This document shows positions 1 through 11,939 of a stretch of 64,000 bases of DNA, in pieces (the first letter of the stretch is position 1; every line of letters begins with the position of its first letter). The stretch lies in contig WMKJ01000014.1 of NCBI GenBank assembly GCA_009733715.1, positions 62,001 to 126,000 of the forward strand. Direction: 5' to 3'. The notes under the pieces were generated by a model. That model saw only the letters and a program-made list of their open reading frames with translations. It ran no database searches and had not been told where the DNA came from. Source of the stretch: Herpomyces periplanetae. Taxonomy: Eukaryota > Ascomycota > Laboulbeniomycetes > Herpomycetales > Herpomycetaceae. The translations under genes were made by a program, and so were the position numbers.

Positions 1-1680
1 AGGAAAAGAGTCGCGCGAATAGAGAATCAAGTGATATTAGCAGTTAAGAGTTAACAGTTAGCGGTAAGCAGGATGCGGGAAGCGGGAAGCGGTGAAAAGC
101 TAACGTTGAAACGTTCGTATAGTTTTGCTAGATGATTTTTAATCCATTTACTGTGGTCTATGCTAGTAGTTATAAGTTAGTGAGATGAGAGTATTGTAGA
201 ATACCGCTGAGGAGAATGAAGGAGATAAGAGTTTTGTACAGTAAGGTTGGTATAATGTAGCTTCTAGTTTATCATGTACCCTATAAGTGGAAGTTATGGA
301 AAAATATTTCTAACTGGTTTTTACAATATCCTGGACCAGATTGTTTATCCTGTGAAACTGATCCTTCAGCAATTCACCATCTAAATCATCATGTAACGTT
401 AGACGATTCGGTAAGCCGATAAAATTTATCAAAATGTTTATCATCTAAGCTCTTATCGGGTTACCGAACCTTGATTATTTTATGTAGTACACGTGCACCC
501 GACTGGCAGTAGTAAATTTGACTATTTTGCACGCCAATGTTTACCGTGCCGAAGGTAATATCGGCATGATTTGTACTAGTTGGAGTTAAAGACGACCAAG
601 TAGATTTACTGAAGAAATTGGTACCCAAGTCCGCACGCCTGCCCTCCCGCCCACGCGTATGTATGCTTAACGAAAAATTTAGACATGAGTTTTGGGGAGA
701 GGGAGGATATATTCTCAAGCCGTTCACAAACTACGCAAGGTCGTCCGGGTTAACTAACGGGAAAAATCTGGTATACGTATAGTTATTAAATTTTACTAGG
801 CATAGACAGATAGTGTATACTTAGCTATTTTATAAGTAGATATGATAAGAAATGTGTGATATTATTGTTAACCAGTAGCTCGTTAAACGTTGGGTAGTAC
901 TAGGAATAAATCGTCAAAGGCATTCCCACATACTATTACATTACGATTACACATGCGCTAAGCTCGTTTTAGTAGAGACTAAACTAGCTAATGTATAACG
1001 CGCACTATTATATACCAGATACCGGATACTGTACCGTACCGCACCGCACCATACCATGCCCTACCCGTCCTGTCTTTGTCATTGCGCGCGCCATCAAAAG
1101 AACGCTTTTAATCCCTTCGCAAAGAATCCCGAACCATCTACTGCCGGCTTAATTGGTGTACCAAGCGCGTAAACTAAGCTATCGTGGAACACACCCATCC
1201 CCAACTATTCGCCACTCGTTGCTCATCCTCCCGCATTCGCCACATCTCACCCGCTCCGTAGGGCTGAACTATAGAATTATTCGGGGTATTGAACCGTAGG
1301 TTAAGGATGGAATTCTATTTAATAGATAGACTACTTACCGCATATAATCAGTACCATGCTATTATACACAATCTTATAAAGGTTATTGTATACTTAGTTA
1401 AAATTTACTACGGAGATTTTCGTGTACTTTCGCGTTGAATTGAAACATGTCTCTGCATTTTACAACTTGTAGAAATATTTTACTTTTCAAAACGTCAAAA
1501 GCTCCATCACCAATGTATCTATCATATTATCCAAAACAGCCCTCAATTGCCGCTCAATCCATCCTAAATGTAGTTGTTAGGTTTCCCTTCAATTTGCCAT
1601 TCCCATGTGTCGCCGCGGCGTTACCAGTAAATTAATAAAAATATCTTGGTGATATATGCATGCTTAAAGCAAACATTCTG
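1..1680. other. Intergenic region downstream of the purine permease
   Basis: No supported gene. Both strands hold only short open frames (the longest 88 codons) with no recognisable domain. The stretch at about 1030-1065 is an imperfect five-base repeat of the ACCGT/ACCGC/ACCAT type. A CACGTG core lies at about 490-495. The region is AT-rich and ends just past the stop codon of the minus-strand permease, so it may hold that gene's 3' untranslated region. Confidence 0.5.
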
Positions 1681-3531
1681 TTAAACTTTTCTAGATTCAC
1701 TCTTCTCGTCAATTACTTCCTTACCACCCTCCTCTTTAACTGAACTACGGCTCAAATGATCCGTCTCTTCATGCATCAATACTCCACCCTCTTCATGACT
1801 ATCTCCATCGTTCTCTCTGTTGGTCCCTTCCTCTCTATCGTGATGGTCATGAAACGTTTGGTCTGGGCGATTACTCTCCCCACACTTTCCCGATCTCTCT
1901 ATCGTACAAATATCGTGAAATGCCCTGCGCACTCGTTTACGTAGCCTCCATCGATTACCCGCTTGTGTCACTTTCCAACTCCACTCATCCTTCTCATCCT
2001 TTTTATCGGCTTTTAATCTCCCACCCGACGTCTTTTCAATTGCCCATACGCACCCGTTTATTATAATGTAACTCATAATACCTGCAATCAATCCGTATGC
2101 AATAGAGTATGTAAATGGCATTGCAGCCATCGTAACAAATGCTGGAATTGCGTCCCCCAAATATCTCCAGTTAATCTCCGCCGCTGCTTTCGCCATTAAG
2201 CATCCTACCAATATTAATGTACACCCCGTCGCCCACGGTGGTATTGACGCAAATATTGGCGCAAAAAATACCGCTACGAAAAAGAACAGCCCCGCAAATA
2301 TCGCAGTCAATCCCGTAGATCCTCCTTCTGATATACCTGCTCCAGATTCAATATACGCCGTGACAGGTGGCGTTCCCAGTAACGATCCAACTGAAATTGA
2401 TAAAGCATCCACAGAGTAAGCTATAGTCGACCTTTCGAAATCATGAGTGTCGGCGTCCACTGCTCCACAAAATTTGGCCATGCTATACAGCGTTGCTGTA
2501 CAATCCAGTATGTCAACGTAGAGAAACGTTATAAACGCTATTCCAAATTGGGCAGCGTGCCCCGACAAATTCCATTCTTGCACGGCCAAAGTTTTTTGAA
2601 TAGGCCTGAAGGCAACAATTTTGCGGAAAAATTCAAATTTACTATCTCCCAATTCCGATTGAGGAAAATACGTTAAAGGTGTTGACCTCGGCCACGAAAG
2701 TATTGACACTAGCATAATACCAATGATAATCGCCCCTTTCACACGAAACATCATTAGCAAGACTGTCAGAAACCCTCCCACAAATATCCCCAACCACATC
2801 GTTGGATTTCGCATTCGTACGCTCGATGGGCACATTCCACTCGCATTTCGCATAGATGATACACACCCTGCTAACTCCAATGGTGTACTCTGCGCCCCAG
2901 TTATCGCACCGATCCCCGCACTGTAAGTTAACCCGATCAATGCTAAATATAAGCCAATTCCTACTCCAGTTGCTAATTTAATCGATGCAGGAATTACCCT
3001 CGCCAGCCATTGACGTATTCCTAACAACGTCAGAGCGAGGAAAACAAAGCCTTCCACAAAAACTGCCGTCAACGCAATTTTGTATGGCACAGCACCTGAA
3101 CCATGGTATCCTACAACTGTATATGCGAAGTAGGCATTTAGGCCCATTCCAGGTGCTAATGCCACGGGTATATTGGCAAACAAACCCATACAAAATGTAG
3201 CTAGTGCTGATATGGCCGCAGTGGCTGTCACCAAGTCTCGACTTATCTTCTGCTTACACAGTAGATAATCTCGATCTGTATTGCAAAAGTCTTTCGAAGT
3301 AATAGGGCATACACAAGTTCCACCAGAATCGGATACTACCGCTGCATTAACTGATATAACATAGGCCATGGCAAAAAATGTCGCTAAACCAGCTCTTAGT
3401 TCCGTGAAAAAAAAAGACCCCTTGCGCTCTTTAGGGTGCCCTGAATTTTCCAGTCTAAAGTATCGACCCACGCGACTTTTAGCGACGACTAAGTTCGCAT
3501 GATTTATGCTAGATTCTAGTGAGATCACCAT
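1681..3531 (-). CDS. azgA: AzgA-type purine (adenine/guanine/hypoxanthine) permease
   Basis: A 616-residue polytopic membrane protein of the AzgA-like (NCS2-related) family, which imports hypoxanthine, adenine and guanine by proton symport across the plasma membrane. Visible support: an N-terminal RAGLATFFAMAYVISVNA segment, the family signature ALAPGMGLNAYFAY, and GTPPVTAYIESGAGISEGG followed by STGLTAIFAG, which corresponds to the substrate-binding region. About 12 hydrophobic segments alternate with short loops. A Cys-rich insertion after the first membrane segment (CVCP, CNTD, LLCKQK) is typical of fungal AzgA. The last 110 residues are hydrophilic, charged and low in complexity, so the C-tail is somewhat longer than usual. 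The frame is uninterrupted and starts at a true ATG; no intron is needed. Upstream lies a very long gene-free region. Substrate choice within the family is inferred. Confidence 0.9.
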   Translation of the reverse strand: MVISLESSINHANLVVAKSRVGRYFRLENSGHPKERKGSFFFTELRAGLATFFAMAYVISVNAAVVSDSGGTCVCPITSKDFCNTDRDYLLCKQKISRDLVTATAAISALATFCMGLFANIPVALAPGMGLNAYFAYTVVGYHGSGAVPYKIALTAVFVEGFVFLALTLLGIRQWLARVIPASIKLATGVGIGLYLALIGLTYSAGIGAITGAQSTPLELAGCVSSMRNASGMCPSSVRMRNPTMWLGIFVGGFLTVLLMMFRVKGAIIIGIMLVSILSWPRSTPLTYFPQSELGDSKFEFFRKIVAFRPIQKTLAVQEWNLSGHAAQFGIAFITFLYVDILDCTATLYSMAKFCGAVDADTHDFERSTIAYSVDALSISVGSLLGTPPVTAYIESGAGISEGGSTGLTAIFAGLFFFVAVFFAPIFASIPPWATGCTLILVGCLMAKAAAEINWRYLGDAIPAFVTMAAMPFTYSIAYGLIAGIMSYIIINGCVWAIEKTSGGRLKADKKDEKDEWSWKVTQAGNRWRLRKRVRRAFHDICTIERSGKCGESNRPDQTFHDHHDREEGTNRENDGDSHEEGGVLMHEETDHLSRSSVKEEGGKEVIDEKSESRKV

Positions 3532-6500
3532 ACTGGTTGGGGGTATATCATGAATAAGTGATGTGTATAAGTAAAAGTCAAGTTGGACTGGGTCTCACAG
3601 CAGCAAAGTGTCCGGGTATATTCGTATACCTAAAGAGCGCTTCAGGCTAGGAGTATGTTGCACCACGGCTACTCGACTACCCAGTTGGTTATGTTGAGTA
3701 TTGCAGACTGCAAATGCGGGGAAGCGTACCAAAGACAAGCATGCACTGTTGATAATAATAGCATTAAAAGACTGTATGGACAAAATAATAACTGACCAGT
3801 CGTCTCACGTTAAGCAAAAGATTTATTATGATTAAAGGTCAGTATACTTTTGTGTATGCGATGAATCGTTGACGTGAGATAAGTACGAATGTTTAGGCAA
3901 ACGTTGAGCAGTTTGTGGAGAGAGTGAACCATCAACCAGGGTGACCGTGTGGATAAGAGGAACGTTAATTGTATAAATCCAAAAAAATTAGTTAGGCGGC
4001 GCAAAAAAAACACTGAAATAGATACTAGTCGTTAATGCGAAAAAAGGTCTAGATATATGCAAAGTTAAACTAGGCCCGGGCAACTTAAGGTAAAAGGGGA
4101 AGAATCCGTCGGATATAGAATTAAGTCCAAGTCGCAGCAATCGGATAATTGCAATATAGGCGATAGGAAACGGACGTCTATAATAAAGCCAACGTTAAAG
4201 TCGTGGGATAAATAAACGTGGAGTACACCCGATGAAATAACAAATTTATCCGACAGCTCAAAACAGGATGCGGGAGGCTCTGAAATGAGTGTTTGTGATC
4301 CGATAATGCAGACCAAACTGCGCAAGACGGTATTGGAAACAAACAAGTGTAATTATCGGTAGTTAGTATTAGCGGTCCCAATATAAAGGTAAATGCAAGA
4401 CCTTCTGGATCCGATATACTTAACAAGTGGAAGCTATTCCAGTTTAACTCACTGATAACTGGTCAATGTATGAATGAGCGCTTTAAGAAGTATGACATAT
4501 ATTCGAAGAGTAAGATGCAGTCGCAGATCCGCGAATGGATTTGAGCTGGTTCCGTTATATATTTGGAATCATTAGAACAGTTATCCAGTGGATATCACGA
4601 AGGAAGAGTAAATGGTCCAATGCGGTGTTGAAAAGCAAGGGTGTGAAGTAGCTAAACGGATTGAAAAAAAGCGTGGTCGGTGCGAAGGGAATGTATGAAA
4701 ATTTGCAATATATAGTGGGCTGCAAGACTAAACAATCTTTGGGCGGTTAATAGAAAAGAGAGTGAGACATTATGCCATAGTTGGCTTTGACGTAGTAGAA
4801 AGGAGGGTCGATGAAAATTGATGTTCAGACAAGAGTAAGGGCAAATTTTGAGACAAACCGTTTGCCACCCAGATCAAGAAAATCTTTCGTAATGCGTTAG
4901 TAAATGTGAAGGGAAGATAAGAAGATGGAAGATTCATTAGACGAAATAGTAAAATCAGTATGTTAGTAAAGCAAGGGGCTCCCAAGACGGCAGCAAGTAG
5001 AAAACTAGAGTGGGAACCCATTCAAAAATGAGCTTAACTAAAATCTTCGTAGCGGTAAGTTAAGTGAGTGGTGTGGTGTGATATGACATGTAAGAGCATC
5101 GAATCATTTAAATGAAAATTGCCGACGCCACGATTGCGGGAGATATACATTAAAAGGTAGAGTAATGTCAAGAATTGCATTAAAAGAGCCAAATCAGGCA
5201 TATAAAAGAAGCCTGATGATCAATTTTCGGAGTAATCTATGGAAGCATAGGGTAGGATTGACACGACATATGAGTTGGCATTAAGATGTTAGCATTTTTC
5301 AAAGTAGTGGGAGTGTAGAGCGGGATATCTAGCCAGTCAGTCAGCCAGCCGGTTTGCTGGTCACCAATCAACAGGACATATGCAAAATATCGGAACTTGG
5401 ACTAAAGAAAACCTTACGCAACGATAATGGAATGATGAAATGCTGGCATAAGCTGCCCCTGACGTCATAAAATTAGCAGTAAGCCGGGCGGGTAGATCGA
5501 AAAAGACGGATTAAACGGTCAAGATAGAAAATGTAGATGGCGAAGTATCTCGTCTATGAGAGAAATTTCAGTAGCGGGTCAAATTGCGAAATCGTGACAC
5601 GAATTATATCACTCAGCGAGGCATGGAGGTGGAAGGATATTAAATCGATTCAGTAAACGGCCTGATCAAGAATGCGTTATGGAATATCAATCAACCAAAT
5701 TGGGTGAAAGTAATACTGTGAATAGATTAGTATGCACGAATACAAGTACGAAGGTAGGGAAGACTCGTCTAAAGGGAAAGAAAATAATGTGAAAATTTGG
5801 ATAAGGGTAGTTGAACGATAGGGAGAAGGTTGATTAGGCACAAGGATAAGTTAACGAGTGCCCACCATGATGATTCTCCACGAATAAAATAAATAAATAG
5901 CGTTGATATTAGCCGCGAAGTCGACAGCATTAAAATTAGCTATAAAAGTATCTAATATATACCGGGAAATATACCGTGAGAAGCCTCCGAGCCACTGCAA
6001 GGTGACACATAATTAAAGCAAGATTAGAGCACAACTTATTATGAACAGCAAGGCAATGATTAGGCTTGAAATGTCAAGCGCGATTGGAATAAAAGGTATT
6101 TTTTAATTTTTTCCGGTAAAAGGGACTGATTTGGGTTGTTACCCACATTTCGTATCAAGAAGGGGGAGAATGGTGTATACCAGTGGAAAATTCATATTAT
6201 CCTAGGTACAATAACATTTCATCCGGTGAAAGAAGTAGATCTGGTAGGTTAATCATTATGAGCGTACGTGTTGAATAATACCGACTAGTAGATGAAAGCA
6301 CAAACAAATGAATGAATGAGAGTGAGGGTGCGTAAGAGGGGTGACAATTGTATAGTTTTGGAAGCCTGGGAAGATGTTTATTCACGGAATATAATAAACG
6401 AAGAGTGAGCCAATTGAGGTTTATGAGAGGAAGAGTCAAGAATTGGAGATCCATCATGTAACCAATTTCATTTATGAGAAAGGGAACAAATAAGGTTAGA

Positions 6501-8116
6501 ATGAGAAATAAGAGAGAATAAAAGGCCACAAACTGTGCCGCTAGTGTAAAGATAACCACCTAACGATACTCATATGAGCAGATTAGAGGTATATGATTGG
6601 GATAGATCATTTAGAGGCTAATCATTACAGGCACTTGGTCATTTGACAGTGAAAGTTTAGTGGTTGAGTCAAATCGTGTAGATGTTTCGAGAACCTCATA
6701 TTTAACGATGGAAAGAGAGGCTCGGTTTAGCATATGGTAATGGAAAAAGCAGTTAACACCAGCAGGTGAAGTATAAGCAGTATAGAATAAAAAGCTTCGA
6801 ACTTTATATTAAAGAGGTCAAAAGAAGGCAAAAAATAATAATTGGACAATAGATGGAGCTAACCAAGTCAGGGAATGGAAAGACGGATAAATAGGCAAGA
6901 AGCAAGCATCAAGGGACGAGATAATTGAAGGGGATGACGTGAGATGTGATAAATTGGGCACTCTAGAGATGTATTAAGAAGAATGTGAGATTTAATAGAA
7001 CAAAGTAAAACAGCAAATAGAAGTTGAACCAAATTTTGTGATGCTGGAAGAAGAAAATGGAATAAATGAAGAAAAAGACCAATTTGGGGATAAAATCGCA
7101 CGAACTTTCGCTTAAAACCCACTGACGATTATATAAGCAACACGAGTTGAGGCACGTGACTTGGGGGAAGATTTGAAAATCCTCAAAGTATGGTTTAAGA
7201 AGGATTAGAGAGGTTTTGGAGCAAGAGTAGTAAAAGGTTTGTGTGGTAATGGGCGAGTTGGGGTGAAAGAGTGGTTAGAGAGGGTAGGATATGGTATGGC
7301 TTTGTGTGGAAATTTCGAGCATGGTAAATCATGTACGACGAGTGGGTGATACTTGGAGAGAATTAGCAATACGGGAAAATGATACTGCTAGTTAAGGTCA
7401 TTAAGGTCATACAAATTTTGCCGTTTAGAGCATTCAAGTTGTAGTACTTATTTGTTACATATTACACTGTGAAATTGATGGGTATAAGTTTGGTTAAACA
7501 AGTTGAAAAATTAACAATCCATTTTATGTGAATGAGAGACATGTAAACAATCATTATCACCAAACTAGTTAATGACAATGAAACGAGCTACAAGGGTAGA
7601 TCAAGAGTGCGTGAGCACAGGTGTAAATAATGTACGATTTGTCGATGAGCTACGAATAGAGGGAGATTAATGAGAGGAGTATTTTGCTGGTAAGGAGAAG
7701 GAGTAGAGGGAAATTCTTTTGAAAATATTAAAAAGATTAATTCAACGTCAGACGCATTTATGGTGAAAAGTCCTGTAAATCAATCATACCATTTACACGT
7801 GAAAGAAGACTTATGGCCAGGGAAAACCCCCCCAAAGTATTTTATAAATCGCCTTAAGGAAATTTTCCGAGTACTGTCTACCTAGTGATTGTCACGTGAT
7901 TTAACAATATGATAGGTGTTGGAACAAACTATTTTCCGGGAGACAGCAATTAAGCAGAGGGGTCGGGAGAGAGATTATCCGGAGGGTTGGGTCGGTGAGG
8001 AAGCGGTTAGAATGGGAAAGCTGGATGTTTTGGAAGTATAAATTTCTTGGTTCATGGACCAAAGTTACATGTTGTGAAAGGATAATCGGATTGTAACAAT
8101 CTATTTATTTATTGTG
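3532..8116. other. 4.6 kb gene-poor region with purine-rich plus strand
   Basis: No convincing gene was found. Scattered minus-strand frames of up to 120 codons (for example 6197-6559) read as Leu/Phe/Ser/Pro-rich peptides, which is what a pyrimidine-rich strand gives by chance. From about 4000 to 7400 the plus strand is dominated by A and G, so the sense strand for the minus-strand permease is rich in C and T. CACGTG cores occur at about 7153-7158 and, as the full palindrome TCACGTGA, at 7892-7899, about 220 bases before the ATG at 8117. The region may be a long regulatory region or host noncoding transcripts; the sequence alone does not show which. Confidence 0.5.
7892..7899. promoter_or_regulatory. 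TCACGTGA palindrome upstream of the coiled-coil gene
   Basis: Perfect eight-base palindrome with an E-box core (CACGTG), as bound by Cbf1- or TFEB-type bHLH factors in other fungi and animals. It sits about 220 bases before the proposed start at 8117. Similar sites precede many genes in this window, which suggests a promoter element. Confidence 0.5.
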
Positions 8117-9911
8117 ATGAAGGATAATATAACTACTAATGATAAAAGTGTGGAGCTGAAGCTTCAGTATGCTCGCAAAAGGGTACGCACGCGATATTTG
8201 AAAATGATTTTATTATGTGATTTGGATGATTTATATATTCATTTTACCTTGATATATTCGGGAGGAGAATTGATGTTTTAATATTTGTCGTGGCGGTTTG
8301 GGTGGTATTTTGAAGTTTATTTGGTGTATATGCTAAGAAACATTTTGTATTATCACTTTGATGGTCTTACAAATAGCTTGGCTAAAGATGAAATGGGATT
8401 TATGATAAATTAAAGAAGAGTAATTGATTGAAGTTAATGTTTCATTTAATTGAGTTAGCATAATGACAAATTTTAGTTGACATATTGGGATTTTTATTAG
8501 TTTGAAAAATTGAAGCGACAGACGTTTACCTCGTCAAGTCAAAATTCTCAAAACTCATTGGATTCTTTTGCTCGGGTTTATTTAACAGAGTCGCCAAGCG
8601 GTAGTTCAATACATTTGTTGCGAGATTCTCAAGAAGATATTCATTTAACGGAAGATGGGCCGGGAGGGGAAGGTAAACCCGATCTTTCATGGACGGAAGG
8701 GTCAAGGGAAAATTTTAATGTGTATGATAGAAAGGATATTTCAGATGAATTACCCATGTGTTATGTTGATGAAACCAATGTTCATGTGAGAGAGCGTTCA
8801 TTTGGGAAAAGGGAAGAGGAACTATTGAGCTCAGTTGATGGGGGAGTATTCAGGGAAAGCAATGAGCATTATGATCCCATTAAACTAACAGCTGGCGTAC
8901 ATGATAATAATGCAAAGGAAAAAGATGGTGTGGAAGGGAAGGTAGAATCGGCACTATTGTGCAAGGGAGATCTAAGTGAAGTTAGGGATAATTGGGATAC
9001 AAAAGATCTAATTGAACATGAAAGCAAGGATAAATTGAGCGAAGAGCGGTATATTAGATTGGAAGAGAAGTTTAGAAGAGAACGTGAACGAGCAAACATA
9101 GCGGAGTTGCGAGTATCGAGTCTTGAAAGACAAGTTTATAAACTTGAAGAAAAATTACGCGAATATGAAGGATCGAAGAAGGATATATCACAAATTGATT
9201 CAAAAGAAGGATATGTAACAGTTGAATCATTGAAGGATGTGACAAATAAACAGGGTGATATTGAAAAGACGTTAAAAGAAAATATGAAGCAAGCTAAACA
9301 TCATAACTGTGAACCCTTGATTACTAAAGATGAAATGCAAGAATTTCACGATGTTGATTTATTAACATCACCAGTTCGATCTCCAAGGCAGTTTTATACA
9401 AAGACAAAGGGTTTACAAGAGGATAATTATTTAGCAAATAATCAAGAAATAAATTGTGTGAATAAAGAAGAAGAAGAAGATGGTATTACTGAGTTGAACG
9501 ACTTTTTGGAAATCGATGAAGGTGCCTACCAAGCCGCAATACTAGCCGAGAGTAAAGCCCAGGAGATGCGAATCAATAGCGTAAAGCGTGAACTAATTAC
9601 GTGGAAAGGATGGAGGCTAGATTTACGTGAGTCTCGTCTGAGCAGCGGAGGTCTCCATCCCGTCATAGACATTTAAGTCCAATCGGCAATCCCCTTTTGC
9701 CCATTCACCCTTCGCCGAACCCTCCTTCCTCTCGGGCCGCTCACGTGATATCCCGATTCGTGGTTGCCGCGTGGCGTTTTGCTGGGGGTGGCGGAAGAAC
9801 TGGTTAGTCCGTGCAAGGTGCTGGTGTGTATAGGCGCAGCCAGCGGGGGAGCCGCCGGGGAGCCAACAAGTGCCAGTGGATCACGGAAATACAAGCTTCA
9901 CTGTCTGGTAA
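8117..9911 (+). CDS. Unrecognised coiled-coil protein, spliced model
   Basis: The central open frame (8501-9676) has no ATG near its 5' end and is preceded by TTTTTATTAG, a good acceptor, so an upstream exon is needed. I propose exon 1 at 8117-8182, giving MKDNITTNDKSVELKLQYAR then KR, joined in frame to FEKLKRQTF at 8501; the join is a smooth amphipathic helix. Exon 2 ends at a GTGAGT donor at 9627. A small exon 3 at 9871-9911 would end the protein with LPVDHGNTSFTVW; reading through the donor instead ends at 9676. The protein (about 410 residues) is acidic and Ser-rich, with a coiled coil around REERYIRLEEKFRRERERA-like heptads and a conserved-looking WKGWRLDL near the C-terminus. I do not recognise the family. 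Exon 2 is solid; exons 1 and 3 are inferred. Confidence 0.55.
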
Positions 9912-10453
9912 GCGTTAATATGTATTCGCAAAAGAGAATTGGATTGCAACTCCAACCATATCTCTACGTGTGTTGTTCCCCCTCCCTTCATTTTTACCAT
10001 TCTTTCGGCAATAACACCCTCCATGCAAACATACGATTTCTCAATTGGCTCCTTTGTTGACATTCTAAACTGTTTAATGGCCCTTTCCTTTTTATCAACA
10101 TCCACAATGCTATGCTAATCCATTTGATTCCCTTCTTCTCCTCTCCTATATTTCGATTCCTGTTAGCTAGCTTACAGTTGAACAGGTATCCTTTTATCAG
10201 TTATTTTGCATTATTCTATCATAATTTTAACAGCTTTTTCCCAATTATCCCATATATCGGATATCCTTAAGCTAATCTTAACTGTTATCCACACGTATAT
10301 TAACATTTCTTATTCTTTACCATCTAACAACCAAGTTAATCAATATAGGAAGCAGTAAAAAGATCGTGCGCTTGCTTGTATATGCATACATATGTGTGCA
10401 TGTGCGTATGTGTACGTATATACTTAATCTTATAATAAATCTTACCCATCAAG
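9912..10453. other. CT-rich 5' region of the SOD gene with an alternating purine/pyrimidine tract
   Basis: Noncoding. Pyrimidine-rich sequence from about 9960 to 10330 resembles the leaders seen before other plus-strand genes here. At about 10377-10430, immediately before the SOD start codon, lies an almost perfect alternation of purine and pyrimidine (TATATGCATACATATGTGTG and on), the type of sequence able to adopt Z-DNA. Confidence 0.4.
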
Positions 10454-11540
10454 ATGAAAGTTCCTTGGATATGGTTATTCATTTGTATCGTTAGAGTGTT
10501 GGGTGAACATAACCAAATTTGCTCCAATGATAATCAACAGAGCTTCCAAACTCCCAATAAATCAACGCAGGTCGACAAAGTTATACGTTACAAGAGTACC
10601 GAATGTGAAACGAAATTTCTCACAGAAAATGCATTGCCCCCCATAAAAGATTATATAGTGACATTATCTCCGTCATCTCGCATCAAAATCTTGAACAATG
10701 AACTTCAAAATGCCAAGACAAATTGCTCCTCTTCAACCCCATCTGCAAATAAACCTACCAAATACCCAGATGATGTAGTTGGAATGGTTCTTATATCCCC
10801 TGCAGTCCGTCAAGTCACAATAACACAAGACGGGCACGATGAAATCATTCAAATCCGCGGGGTTATATTCGATATAACCATCGGAAATATGTTATTAGAA
10901 GATGGTCCATACTGTAAGTACAATCGATTTCTCCATCAATGCCCAATTAACCATATACACAAAAACAAATCAACTCGTTTGTACAATGATTCATCACTAA
11001 TCCCCGAATTATTATCTTTATATCAGCTTACCATATTCATGAGCTGCCAATGAAACCCAATGAAACCGACTGTGAAGCTACCAAGGGCCATTTCGATCCA
11101 TTTAACACCGTGGAAAAGTTAAAAAACGGTGAACATAAATGTGATGAAAATCATCGACAGTATTGTCAAGTTGGAAATCTTAGTGGAAAGTATGGCGAAC
11201 TCACTAGGGATGATGCCAAATTGTTTCGCAACGGAACCAATGCATTTAATCCTGTTTTTATGAAGACGTAAGTTGGCAAATCATCTCTTCTCAAACCCTC
11301 TGGTAATTTAGTGCTGCACACAATGTAAAATGGCCAGATGTCCGCTCAACTATCTGTACTCACAAGTGATTACCTGCCTATGGACCTAAGCGCGCACTAA
11401 CATGTTTATATTTCAACAGGTTTTTCGATCCATTTTCATCCCTCGACTCGAGAAACCCTGCCTATATTGGAAACTTAAGCTTTGTCGTTCATGCTCCTGA
11501 TTTTACCCGCCTCGCCTGCGGTAACTTGGTTCCATTATGA
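10454..11540 (+). CDS. Secreted Cu-only superoxide dismutase (fungal SOD5-like)
   Basis: Three exons: 10454-10913, 11027-11267 and 11420-11540, giving 273 residues. Both introns have GTAAGT donors and CTAAT or CTAAC branch sites. An N-terminal signal peptide (MKVPWIWLFICIVRVLG) directs secretion. The domain is the fungal Cu-only SOD fold, which converts extracellular superoxide to hydrogen peroxide. Copper ligands are visible as YHIHE (His156, His158), GHFDPF (His175) and FVVHAPD (His258). The likely disulfide is Cys169 with Cys267 in LACGN. The family landmarks CQVGNLSGKYG and FDPFSSLDSRNPAYIGNLSF are present. No electrostatic loop is evident, as expected for Cu-only enzymes. The chain stops right after the domain, with no Ser/Thr-rich stalk and no hydrophobic GPI signal, so the product should be freely secreted. 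The link to defence against host oxidative burst is family knowledge only. Confidence 0.88.
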
Positions 11541-11939
11541 GGTAAACGGTGCACTGTAATACGAAATAATTTAATTGGATTGATTAATATGGTATTTTGC
11601 TTTACAATTTGAAGGCTCCTTAAAAAAAGATTTGAAACGACTATTGGAATTTTTGATGCGCTATAGTATGGTTATGGTTAATGGCTAGAACGGATTTGAG
11701 AGTATGTTTAGTATACAATTCTGTTACTTTCATTTATTCATTATAGTCATGAGCAGTAACAAATAAAGGCATTGTACATCTAACTCTTGTTTGTCGGTGA
11801 GGTACTACCAGATGATGGAGTTTCAGAGGGCAATTTGAACTAATAAAGAAGAAAATAATTGCGAAGAAGGGGATAAATTAGCATTCAATTATTTCATAGA
11901 ATAAACGTGTAAAATTAGCAAAAAAAGTCTGGGTTTGTT
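11541..11939. other. Intergenic, convergent 3' ends of SOD and NDUFS3
   Basis: AT-rich sequence between two convergent genes. Nothing is recognisable beyond likely 3' untranslated regions; AATAAA-like words occur (for example about 11761). Confidence 0.4.

Noticed and set aside
1447-1635. 62-codon frame downstream of azgA
   Set aside because: Short, no domain, AT-rich noncoding context.
6197-6559. 120-codon minus-strand frame, hydrophobic
   Set aside because: Leu/Phe/Ser-rich throughout, as expected from a pyrimidine-rich strand; no domain, and similar frames fill the region.
9764-10105. Overlapping frames on both strands around 9.7-10.1 kb
   Set aside because: Composition-driven frames over a GC island and CT-rich leader; neither has a domain or good start context.
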